NCBI GenBank assembly: GCA_000961595.1
Contig: LADO01000056.1
Location: 1-64,000 of the forward strand
Direction of reading: 5' to 3'
Length of the DNA: 64,000 nt
From: Peptococcaceae bacterium BRH_c4b
Lineage (GTDB): Bacteria; Bacillota; Desulfotomaculia; Desulfotomaculales; Desulfocucumaceae
Both the position numbers and the translations under genes were made by a program. Shown here piece by piece: positions 37,852-46,953 of this stretch. Each line of letters opens with the position of its first letter. The stretch's first letter is position 1. Below the pieces are notes generated by a model, which worked only from the letters and a program-made list of their open reading frames with translations, was not told where the DNA came from and searched no databases.

Positions 37852-39244
37852 TATAGCTATATCAGTTAAAAAAATCAATAAATGCTATTTTATTTATGAC
37901 CGTCCGCAGGATCGTCTAAAGCAGGGATTTTTTCGTAACCGTAAATATTACCGGGAATTTTGGGCTTTAAAGGATGTGTCTTTTCAAGTAAGCAAAGGGG
38001 AGACTGTGGGGATAATAGGTCGCAATGGTTCCGGTAAAAGTACGCTTTTACAGATTATTGCCGGCACACTCACCCCCACCTTCGGTGAGGTAAAGGTGAG
38101 TGGCAGAGTTGCCGCATTGCTGGAACTGGGCAGTGGCTTCAATCCTGATTTTACTGGCCGGGAAAATGTTTTTATGAATGGGGCTATACTTGGCATAAAA
38201 AAGGATGAAATGGAAAAACGTTTTGAAGATATAGTAGATTTTGCAGATATAGGTGATTTTATCGACCAACCGGTAAAGGTATACTCCAGTGGTATGGTAT
38301 TGAGACTGGCTTTTGCTGTTCAGGCAATGGTACCTAAGGAAATATTAATTGTTGATGAGGCTTTGGCTGTCGGAGATGAATTGTTCCAGCGAAAATGTTT
38401 TGCTAAAATTGAGGATTTTAAAAAACACGGAGGCACAATATTATTCGTTTCTCATGATGGCTCGGCTGTGACCCAGCTTTGTGACAGGTCACTTCTTCTG
38501 GACGGAGGAGAAGAGCTAATTTTTGGACAAAGCAAACAGGTTCTTAATTTGTACCAGAAGCTGATGTATGCCCCACCGGATAAGGCACAACAGGTTCGTA
38601 ATGAAATATCGAACATAGCCCTGAACACAAATACAGAACAACAATTAAAAGCAAGCAGAAGAGTACATACCGATAAATCGACAGATGTAACCCTGGAAAA
38701 TGGCGAATGTACTCCTGATGTAGTTACTGAGCCGGCTTATTCGCCTGGGCTTGTATCCGACAGTGTGGTTAATTATGAAAGCCAGGGTGCAGATGTTAGC
38801 AATGTTGAGATTTTGACGTTGCAGGGGAAAAAGGTTAATATACTGGTGCCAAACAGGCAATATGTTTATAAATATGAAGTGTATTTTGACAAGGATTGCC
38901 ACAATGTTAGGTTTGGAATGCTAATAAAGACATTAAACGGCCAAGAACTTGGTGGGGCTGTAACTGCCATGTCGGGTAAAGGAATCCCATATATTCAGGC
39001 GGGATCCATCATTAGAGTTGAGTTCCAGTTTAAGGCCATGCTTACGCCTGGGACTTATTTTCTTAATGCCGGAGTTTTGGAACTTACCTCCAATGAAGAA
39101 ATATATTTATGTCGCGCCTTGGATGTTAGTGTTTTCAAGGTAGCAGTTGCTGATAACCAGTTGATGACCGGTACAATTGATTTCGGTATTATTCCTCAAG
39201 TTTATTTAATGAAGGATACAAATGAAAGGGTCAGTTATGCTTGA
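37841..39244 (+). CDS. Polysaccharide ABC transporter ATPase with C-terminal glycan-binding domain (Wzt type)
   Basis: 467 residues. Walker A GRNGSGKST at 60-68, signature VYSSGMVLRLAFAVQ, Walker B EILIVDEAL. A variable linker (about 255-320) leads to a beta-sandwich (about 325-467: DVSNVEILTLQGKKVN, YVYKYEVYFDKD) like the Wzt C-terminal domain, which in Gram-negative systems reads the finished chain end before export. Ribosome site AAGGAAGGGG. This implies that chain termination or capping is a checkpoint here, perhaps through the modifying enzymes encoded downstream. Confidence 0.93.
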   Translation: MSSDIAISVKKINKCYFIYDRPQDRLKQGFFRNRKYYREFWALKDVSFQVSKGETVGIIGRNGSGKSTLLQIIAGTLTPTFGEVKVSGRVAALLELGSGFNPDFTGRENVFMNGAILGIKKDEMEKRFEDIVDFADIGDFIDQPVKVYSSGMVLRLAFAVQAMVPKEILIVDEALAVGDELFQRKCFAKIEDFKKHGGTILFVSHDGSAVTQLCDRSLLLDGGEELIFGQSKQVLNLYQKLMYAPPDKAQQVRNEISNIALNTNTEQQLKASRRVHTDKSTDVTLENGECTPDVVTEPAYSPGLVSDSVVNYESQGADVSNVEILTLQGKKVNILVPNRQYVYKYEVYFDKDCHNVRFGMLIKTLNGQELGGAVTAMSGKGIPYIQAGSIIRVEFQFKAMLTPGTYFLNAGVLELTSNEEIYLCRALDVSVFKVAVADNQLMTGTIDFGIIPQVYLMKDTNERVSYA

Positions 39245-39794
39245 CAACATGAATAAACACCAAGGCTTTACTGTATTTATTACTGGTTTGTCAGGGTCTG
39301 GAAAATCCACATTGGCAAACAATTTGGCTTTAGGGCTTTCTGGAAATAGGAATAGAAAGGTTACACTATTAGATGGTGATATAGTAAGAAAGCACTTGTC
39401 ACAGGAGCTTGGTTTTTCAAAAGAACACCGAAATGTAAACGTGGAGCGGGTTGGATTCGTAGCTAGCGAGATAACAAAGCATGGTGGCATTGCCATTTGT
39501 GCGCTAATTGCGCCTTATGCCTCCAGCCGCAATAACAATAGAGAACATATAAGCAGATATGGCGGTTATGTCGAGGTTTATAATGCAACACCTATTGATG
39601 TGTGTGAGAATCGAGACAGCAAGGGTTTATACGCCAAAGCCAGGCAGGGAATAATTGAGCGATTTACAGGGGTTAACGATCCATATGAGCAGCCGGAGAG
39701 CCCGGAAATAGTAATAGACACAACTCATTTATCACCTGATGACGCAGTGCATGAGGTTCTTACGTATTTAAAACAGGAAGGTTATATAGACTAA
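39237..39794 (+). CDS. cysC: Adenylyl-sulfate (APS) kinase
   Basis: Phosphorylates APS to PAPS, the donor for sulfotransferases. 185 residues. P-loop GLSGSGKST at 17-25; LLDGDIVRKHLSQELGFSKEHR and ITKHGGIAICALIAPY are APS kinase signatures, with the KGLYAKARQG loop further on. I choose ATG 39237 with AAAGGG six bases upstream; ATG 39222 is possible. The last base of its stop codon is also the first base of the sulfotransferase fusion gene, so the pair is coupled. No ATP sulfurylase gene is nearby; APS would come from a housekeeping or dissimilatory sulfurylase elsewhere. Confidence 0.93.
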   Translation: MLDNMNKHQGFTVFITGLSGSGKSTLANNLALGLSGNRNRKVTLLDGDIVRKHLSQELGFSKEHRNVNVERVGFVASEITKHGGIAICALIAPYASSRNNNREHISRYGGYVEVYNATPIDVCENRDSKGLYAKARQGIIERFTGVNDPYEQPESPEIVIDTTHLSPDDAVHEVLTYLKQEGYID

Positions 39795-42700
39795 TGGCTA
39801 TTGATTTAAATAACAATTCATCAAGACAATTCAAATCAAAGGCTATATGCGTACTGGGTATGCACCGGAGTGGTACGTCAGCCATAGCCAGAGCGATGAA
39901 TTTAATTGGCGCTTATATAGGAAGTTCTGAATCTATAATGCCACCAAAAGAAAATAACAATCCGGAAGGTTTTTGGGAGCATATTTCTATAGTTAATTTT
40001 CATGAAAAATTGCTTAATCACTTTAACCGTCACTGGGATAGTATTTTTCCTCTGCCGGACAAATGGTGGAAAGAGCCACATTTAGCTGATTATAAACAGG
40101 AACTTATTGAGTTGATATCAGATGAGTTTTTAAATAAACCCCTTTGGATGTGGAAGGATCCAAGAACCTGTTTGTTTTTACCAATATGGGAAGAGGTTTG
40201 CAAGGATTTGGGAATTGAAGTATGCTATCTTGTTGCATTTAGAAATCCTTTGGATGTGGCAGCATCATTAAATAGACGAGACGGTTTCAGTAAACAGAAA
40301 TGTTATGCGTTATGGCTTCTATATAATTTATCATCATTATACTGGACTAATGAATCGAAACGTATCGTATTAAGCTACGATCAATTCCTGCAGAACTGGG
40401 ATAAGACTCTAAAAAATATAGCCAGTGCCTTTGATATAGTTTGGCCTTCTGACGAAGATAGTTTTAATAAATCAATTAGTTCTTTTTTGAGGATGGACTT
40501 GCGGCACAGCCATTCCACCGAGGAAATGCTATTAGAGCAAAGAGATATTCCACAACAAGTAATTTCGCTGTATAATCTCTTTATTAAAGCCCAAGCCTCT
40601 GCCGGTTTTTTAAGTACAGAAATATTTAACGATGTAATTAACAGTATGCATGAAGAATATATAAAATATGCCAATATGTTTAGTTCTAATTGTGAATTTT
40701 CGATAGAACACAGCAACTCTATTCAGGTTTATTGGGAAGTTGATAATAATTATATAGAAAACAGCTCACTCATCAATTCTATAGTGGATAATGATAATTT
40801 TAACCGATATGAATTCAATCTCCCTTTAGATATTGAAGGTGCCTTGCGTATAGATCCGATTGATGCGCCTGCATTTTTAGAGATAGAAAAAATCGAGTTA
40901 TTAGCTAATAATAAATTTACGGAAGATTCACTTCTCCTAAAAACATGGTCTGCTGCAAATGGTTTTGAAGATTTAATTCCTGGTCAAGGCATACTTGAGA
41001 TGGATAAAAAGGAAGTATATGCTTTTATTAGTACCGGCAATGATCCCCAGATTATTTTGCAAAACATATGTTTAGATGATTCATGTAGAGATAACAATAT
41101 TATACTTCGGGTAGTTATGCATAAAAAGAAAAATAATGATAATTTATCAATATTTGTATTTGATAATTTATCCAAAAAGATTAGTGGAATTGAACAGGCA
41201 AAAGTATTGTTTCATCAGGAATTAATTGAATTAAGGCGGAAAGTTGATGAGAATTCATCTGTAATACGGAGACAAAGAGAAAGGCTGGATAATCAGTTTA
41301 CAGAAATAGAAAATATTAATGCTCTATTGGTTGATAAAGACAAAATCATATCAAATCAGATGCAGAATATTAATGCTCAATTGATTGATAAAGACAAAGT
41401 CATATCAAAGCAGATACAGAATATTAACGAACTTAATGAGATAGTAAGTACAAATAAAGACAAAATGGAACAATTGCTTTTTATGCGGGCACAAGTCTCG
41501 TTAATAGAAAAACAATTAAATGCTTTACATAATTCGTTGTCCTGGAAAATAACATTACCATTACGAATAATGGGTAGGCTTGCAAAAAATTGTTGGGAAC
41601 TACTAAAAAGAAAAAAGTATAGGCCAGAATTATTGCCTGTTAATGATTTGTCAACTTCCGATGGAGACAGCAAATACAAATGGGTTTCTCTAGGTAATGA
41701 TCCTCAGTTTATATTAAAGAAGCCTTACCCGATAGGCTGGGTAAGATTAAATATTATATTAGCTGCTGAGAAGAATTTACTAAGCAGGTCACGACTTTAT
41801 GTTAACCATGGTGATGGTTTTAATGAGACGAAAAGCTATGATCTAGGAGAAATCGCTGAGACAAAAATATTATCTAAATTTATCCAATTAAATAATATTG
41901 TAACTGAAATACGATTTGATCCTCTTGAATGTGCAGGTTCTTTTGATGTAAAGGAGTTGATTTTAACCAGAGTCAGTTTTATTGAAATTAAATCCAGAAA
42001 TATTTTCCACTCATTGAGACGCAAAATTAATTCAAGTAAAAGCTTTTGTTTATTTGGTTTTTCATCGGCCCACTCTTGGATACGAGAGCGTAAACGTTTG
42101 CCTTATCCCGGGGAACTCCTTGTATTAATTAGAAAAGCACGTTATATATGGAACAGTAATTTTAATTTAAATAATGAATTGTCCTTGAATCCACCGCATG
42201 GGTTTACAATCCCCATTGCATTGGAACCTTATGCTGCATGGCTTGAGGTTAATAACTGGAATCAAAGGCGGGAAAAGATTTTAATAGAGAAAATAAAAAA
42301 CATATCTACTCCCCCATTGTTCAGCATAGTTATGCCTGTTTATAATCCACCATTAAAGTATTTGGAAAAGGCAATTGAAAGCATCGTTGGTCAGGTATAT
42401 GGAAACTGGGAACTATGTATTGCTGATGATGCCAGCACCGACCAAGAAGTAAGGGTAGTTCTGGAAAAATGGTCTGCCCAAGACAAGCGGATTTTGGTTG
42501 TATACAGAGATGTAAACGGTAATATTAGTGAAGCATCAAATACTGCTGCTACATTGGCTCGAGGAGATTTTTTGGTTTTACTGGACCAGGATGATGAGCT
42601 ATCTCCGGATGCCCTGGGGGAGGCAGCTTTATACATTGCACATCATTCTGATACTGATGTTTTATATTCGGATGATGACAAAATGGACATGGAAGGCCGG

Positions 42701-45091
42701 CGCTTTGCGCCTCAGTTTAAACCTGACTGGTCACCGGAATTATTACTTTCATATATGTATTTCAGCCACCTTTTTATAATTCGAAGAAGTCTGTTTGCTA
42801 TGATTGGAGGCTTCAGAAAGGGGTTTGAGGGCTCTCAGGATTATGATTTGGCATTAAGAATAACAGAACATGCGCGTCATATAGGTCATATGCCCAAAAT
42901 CCTTTATCATTGGAGGGTCATGCCGGGTTCAACTGCTTCTTCCGGCGTGGCTAAACCAAACAGTATTGAGGCGGGCAGACGTGCAGTAGACGAGGCACTA
43001 AATCGCAGAAACATTATGGCTTCCGTAGTGCAGCCCGGGTGGGCGAAGAGTGCAAATTGCGGAATATATGAACATAAATTTCCAGATGACGGTCCAAGCG
43101 TTACTATTCTGATACCTACACGCAATCAAAAGAAAATATTACAAAGATGTCTGGATTCTTTATCAAAGACAACCTACAAAAACTATCAAATTATTATTAT
43201 AGATAATGATAGCGATGACCCGGATACAATAGATTACCTGAAGAAAGTCTCATGTAAAATTGTAAGAGTGCCTAACGTTGATGGAAAATTTAATTATGCC
43301 AATATTAATAACAAAGCCGTGGAAATAGTCCAAACAGACTATGTTTTATTCTTAAACAACGACACCGAAATAATATCACCTAACTGGTTAAGCCAGATGG
43401 TTGGTTACATGGGAATAGAAGGTGTAGGGGCTGTTGGTGCAAAGCTATTATTCCCGGATGGCAGAATACAGCATGCTGGTATCGTGCATGGATTGTATAA
43501 CGGAATGGCAGGTCCGGCTTTTAAATTATTGCCGGGGTGGGATAATGGATATTTAAGTTATGCTAATGTAACAAGAAACTATTTGGCAGTGACCGCTGCC
43601 TGTCTTTTAACCAGGCGGGATTTGTTTGTTAAACTGGGTGGCTTTGATGAGTCTAATTTTGCTGTTGCTTTTAACGATGTGGATTATTGCTACCGTTTAA
43701 ATAATACAGGCTACAGAGTAGTTTATTGTTCTACTGCTGAACTGCTTCATTATGAGGGCTATACGAGGGGATTTGGTGATAACCCTGAAGAAATCTTTAG
43801 TTTTAGATTGAAATATGGCAAGATGAAAGATCCGTATTATAATCCAAACCTGTCATTAATAAACGAAAGATTTGAAATTGCCAGCCGTGCCATAGCATAT
43901 GATGAAAATCCTCCTATAAAAGCACTAATGTGTGCTTTTACGTTAAACTGGGAAGGAGCTCCATACAGTCAGTATGAAATGACGGTTCAATTAAAGGAAA
44001 AAGGTATTCTGGATCCCATAGTGTATTGTCATATGGATGGTCCATTACGTCAAGCTTATGAAGAAAAAGGTGTACATGTATATGTATTCGAACATCCTCT
44101 GTCAGGCGTGACAACTGTAACTGAATATGATGCTGCTATTGCTCAGTTTTCAGAAAAGGTGAAAAACTGGGAAGTGGAACTTGTTTATGGAAATACACTG
44201 CAAACATTTTACGGGATCGATGCGTCTACTCAGCTTAACCTTCCCAGTATATGGAACCCCAGGGAAAGCGAGCCATGGCAAACGTATTTTAATAACTACG
44301 GACATGATATTGCGGCGCGTGCGTTAAACTGCTTTCTTTATCCGTATCAGGTGGTTTTTGTGGCAAATGCCACACGTTCAGGCTGTGAAGCATTGGCTAC
44401 ACATCATAATGCTATGACTATACACAATGGGTTGAACCTTAATCGGCTCTCAAAAATGGCTTCAATGTGGCCAAGGGATGAAGCAAGGAAACAGTTATCG
44501 ATTCAGAAAGACGAAATCATGCTGTTACTTTTAGGAACAGTATGTGAACGAAAGGGACAACTAGATTTATTAGAAGCAATAAATATTCTCCCGGAGGAAA
44601 TGTTGCCCAATATTCGTTGCTTTATAGTGGGTGACAGACCCGGTGCATATAGCGATGAACTAAAAAGAGAACATACAAAGAAATCAAAGTCTATTAAATC
44701 ACGCATAGAAATTATACCGGAAACTTCGGATACGGCACTGTATTATTCAGCCGCAGATATATTTATATGCACGTCTAGAATTGAAAGCTTTCCCAGGGTT
44801 ATATTAGAAGCCATGGCATATAATCTTCCCATAATTACCACTCCGGTATTTGGCATTAGTGAACAAGTAAAGGAAAATGTTAATGCCTTGCTTTACCAAC
44901 CTGGAGACATTAAAATGCTGTCTGAATCAATAATTTGCTTAGTCAATAATGCGGATAAAAGGCTAGCTATGGCCAAGAACAGCGGGTTTGTACTCAATAC
45001 TTTGAATGATTTTGAAGACATGGTTAACGCTTACGGCCTTGTTTTTCAGGAGGCGTGGCTTAGTGGGGGTTCTAGAAAATGTGTGGAATAG
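39794..45091 (+). CDS. Sulfotransferase / tandem GT2 / GT4 fusion protein
   Basis: 1765 residues. Domain order as read: (1) sulfotransferase, about 15-240, with the PAPS-binding GMHRSGTS at 22-29 and FRNPLDVAASLNRRD; (2) a beta-rich module, about 310-470; (3) coiled coil, about 474-580, with two INAxLxDKDKxIS repeats; (4) a second beta-rich module, about 600-740; (5) GT2 domain from about 843 with LDQDDELSP near 930; (6) GT2 domain from about 1101 with LNNDTEIIS near 1187; (7) GT4-type GT-B domain, about 1375-1765, with IFICTSRIESFPRVILEAMAYNLPI. No membrane helix. It probably builds and sulfates a glycan repeat in the cytoplasm, using PAPS from the preceding cysC. Its 3' end overlaps asnB by 13 bases. 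Confidence 0.88.
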   Translation: MAIDLNNNSSRQFKSKAICVLGMHRSGTSAIARAMNLIGAYIGSSESIMPPKENNNPEGFWEHISIVNFHEKLLNHFNRHWDSIFPLPDKWWKEPHLADYKQELIELISDEFLNKPLWMWKDPRTCLFLPIWEEVCKDLGIEVCYLVAFRNPLDVAASLNRRDGFSKQKCYALWLLYNLSSLYWTNESKRIVLSYDQFLQNWDKTLKNIASAFDIVWPSDEDSFNKSISSFLRMDLRHSHSTEEMLLEQRDIPQQVISLYNLFIKAQASAGFLSTEIFNDVINSMHEEYIKYANMFSSNCEFSIEHSNSIQVYWEVDNNYIENSSLINSIVDNDNFNRYEFNLPLDIEGALRIDPIDAPAFLEIEKIELLANNKFTEDSLLLKTWSAANGFEDLIPGQGILEMDKKEVYAFISTGNDPQIILQNICLDDSCRDNNIILRVVMHKKKNNDNLSIFVFDNLSKKISGIEQAKVLFHQELIELRRKVDENSSVIRRQRERLDNQFTEIENINALLVDKDKIISNQMQNINAQLIDKDKVISKQIQNINELNEIVSTNKDKMEQLLFMRAQVSLIEKQLNALHNSLSWKITLPLRIMGRLAKNCWELLKRKKYRPELLPVNDLSTSDGDSKYKWVSLGNDPQFILKKPYPIGWVRLNIILAAEKNLLSRSRLYVNHGDGFNETKSYDLGEIAETKILSKFIQLNNIVTEIRFDPLECAGSFDVKELILTRVSFIEIKSRNIFHSLRRKINSSKSFCLFGFSSAHSWIRERKRLPYPGELLVLIRKARYIWNSNFNLNNELSLNPPHGFTIPIALEPYAAWLEVNNWNQRREKILIEKIKNISTPPLFSIVMPVYNPPLKYLEKAIESIVGQVYGNWELCIADDASTDQEVRVVLEKWSAQDKRILVVYRDVNGNISEASNTAATLARGDFLVLLDQDDELSPDALGEAALYIAHHSDTDVLYSDDDKMDMEGRRFAPQFKPDWSPELLLSYMYFSHLFIIRRSLFAMIGGFRKGFEGSQDYDLALRITEHARHIGHMPKILYHWRVMPGSTASSGVAKPNSIEAGRRAVDEALNRRNIMASVVQPGWAKSANCGIYEHKFPDDGPSVTILIPTRNQKKILQRCLDSLSKTTYKNYQIIIIDNDSDDPDTIDYLKKVSCKIVRVPNVDGKFNYANINNKAVEIVQTDYVLFLNNDTEIISPNWLSQMVGYMGIEGVGAVGAKLLFPDGRIQHAGIVHGLYNGMAGPAFKLLPGWDNGYLSYANVTRNYLAVTAACLLTRRDLFVKLGGFDESNFAVAFNDVDYCYRLNNTGYRVVYCSTAELLHYEGYTRGFGDNPEEIFSFRLKYGKMKDPYYNPNLSLINERFEIASRAIAYDENPPIKALMCAFTLNWEGAPYSQYEMTVQLKEKGILDPIVYCHMDGPLRQAYEEKGVHVYVFEHPLSGVTTVTEYDAAIAQFSEKVKNWEVELVYGNTLQTFYGIDASTQLNLPSIWNPRESEPWQTYFNNYGHDIAARALNCFLYPYQVVFVANATRSGCEALATHHNAMTIHNGLNLNRLSKMASMWPRDEARKQLSIQKDEIMLLLLGTVCERKGQLDLLEAINILPEEMLPNIRCFIVGDRPGAYSDELKREHTKKSKSIKSRIEIIPETSDTALYYSAADIFICTSRIESFPRVILEAMAYNLPIITTPVFGISEQVKENVNALLYQPGDIKMLSESIICLVNNADKRLAMAKNSGFVLNTLNDFEDMVNAYGLVFQEAWLSGGSRKCVE

Positions 45092-46953
45092 TAGGGCTGA
45101 TAGATAATGTCATGGGCCACATTGATGAAAATCATCTACGTGAAATGAATGATGAAATGGTGAATCGCGGGCCGGACGGAGAGGGCTTTTTTATCGAAGG
45201 CGCTGTCGGAATGGCCATGCGAAGACTCTCTATTATTGATATAGAGGGTGGATGGCAGCCCTTTTTCAGTGGAAAAAAAAATATTGTAGCCTTTCAGAAT
45301 GGTGAGATTTATAATTATCGCGGATTACGGGAGCAATTAGAGAACCATGGATATCTGTTTAACAGCAAAAGTGATACTGAAGTATTAGCCCATGGTTATG
45401 ATTTTTGGGGTATGGAGGGCTTACTAAAACGTATTGATGGCATGTATGCAATTGCTATTTATGACAGGAGAAGCAGGGAGCTCCATCTAGCCAGAGACCG
45501 CTTTGGCGAAAAGCCTTTATTCTATGCTTACGCAAGAGGAAGATTTGCCTATTCATCCAATATGGTTGTGCTGGCTGCGCTTCCATGGGTGTCGGAGGAC
45601 ATTGATTTAAAGTCACTGGACAGGTATCTGGCACTTCATTATATACCGGGGGATGCTACTATATTAAAGGGAATACATCGGGTGCTGCCTGGGGAACGGT
45701 TAGTTATCTCTGTAGATGCTCCTATACCTCAGCGAGAAAGATATTATAATCTTTTGCTGGGTTCCGTAAAAAAAATATCTGATGAGCAACTGGCCAATTT
45801 AGTTGAAGAAGCCGTTTCTTCAAGGCTTGTTGCAGATGTTCCCGTTGGAGTTTTCCTGTCAGGTGGTTTGGATAGTTCTATAGTCGCTGCAATAGCAGCC
45901 AGAAAGCAGCCAAGGATAGCTACATTTTCAATGGGTTTCAGTAAAGTAAGCCACGATGAAAGTGTACATGCGGCAAAAGTTGCTGAACTTATTGGCAGTA
46001 CCCACTATCATTTTCAGTTTGATGAAGAATCCTTCCGGGATTTACTGCCAAAGGTTGCATGTGCTTTGGATGAACCAATTGGCGACCAGGCATTATTGCC
46101 CGTATTCTGGCTATCCAGGGAGGCCCGCCGTCATGTAACTGTGGTACTGGCGGGGGAAGGAGCTGACGAGGTGTTTTCAGGTTATAGTTATTATCGTACA
46201 TTTACCGGTCAGCGAGATTTTATTAGCCGAATAAAAGCCTTGTTTAGTAGTTCCGCTTCAAATGCTACTCCCTTGAATCGTTTGATTTATAATAGAGTTC
46301 CCGTTTCCCCGTCAGGTTTTCCGTTGTTAACCGATGGCGGGCAAAGAAAAAATTTGCTCGGGATAGATATGTCTGATGAAGATTCATGGGAAAAGGAACT
46401 AATGATTTGGCTCGATTCTGCAGGAACTTCCTTACAAAAAGCAACTGTAGGAGATATCGCAACCTGGTTGCCGGATGATTTACTTGTAAAATTTGATAGA
46501 ATGGCTATGGCACATAGTCTGGAAGGGCGTGCTCCATACCTTTATCCCGACCTTGTGCAGGCTGGTGTTAGAATGCCCGACGTTCAGAGAATGCACGGCA
46601 ATGTAAGTAAATATGCCTTGCGGCGGATTGCCCGCAATTGGCTACCTGATGAAATACTGAAACGACCTAAACAAGGTTTTGTATTACCAATGAAAAAATG
46701 GATAAGCCAATGGTTTATTGAAAACGGATCTGTTGAAAAATATTTGTCTGAATTTAATATCCCAGGACTCGATACATGCAATTTAACAATGGTTATTAAA
46801 AATGATTTAGCGGCTGGTGTACAGAGAGAGAGATTGTTGTTTGCTGTTTTAATGTTAATTGAATGGTATAAGGCTTTTATAAAAAAGAGAAAAGAATTGC
46901 TGGTTAAATATAAAAAAGCAAACAATACTATAATTACGGAGGGCCGCAAGTGA
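45079..46953 (+). CDS. asnB: Asparagine synthetase-like glutamine amidotransferase
   Basis: 624 residues. Cys2 of MCGIVGLIDN is the glutaminase nucleophile; the class II domain runs to about 200. The synthetase domain has the PPi loop LSGGLDSS near residue 261. Enzymes of this family inside glycan clusters often amidate uronic acids instead of aspartate (inference; WbpS-type proteins are the precedent). Here UDP-glucose dehydrogenase and a uronate epimerase follow directly, which suits that reading. ATG 45079 lies inside the fusion gene; the stop overlaps ugd by 4 bases. Confidence 0.88.
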   Translation: MCGIVGLIDNVMGHIDENHLREMNDEMVNRGPDGEGFFIEGAVGMAMRRLSIIDIEGGWQPFFSGKKNIVAFQNGEIYNYRGLREQLENHGYLFNSKSDTEVLAHGYDFWGMEGLLKRIDGMYAIAIYDRRSRELHLARDRFGEKPLFYAYARGRFAYSSNMVVLAALPWVSEDIDLKSLDRYLALHYIPGDATILKGIHRVLPGERLVISVDAPIPQRERYYNLLLGSVKKISDEQLANLVEEAVSSRLVADVPVGVFLSGGLDSSIVAAIAARKQPRIATFSMGFSKVSHDESVHAAKVAELIGSTHYHFQFDEESFRDLLPKVACALDEPIGDQALLPVFWLSREARRHVTVVLAGEGADEVFSGYSYYRTFTGQRDFISRIKALFSSSASNATPLNRLIYNRVPVSPSGFPLLTDGGQRKNLLGIDMSDEDSWEKELMIWLDSAGTSLQKATVGDIATWLPDDLLVKFDRMAMAHSLEGRAPYLYPDLVQAGVRMPDVQRMHGNVSKYALRRIARNWLPDEILKRPKQGFVLPMKKWISQWFIENGSVEKYLSEFNIPGLDTCNLTMVIKNDLAAGVQRERLLFAVLMLIEWYKAFIKKRKELLVKYKKANNTIITEGRK

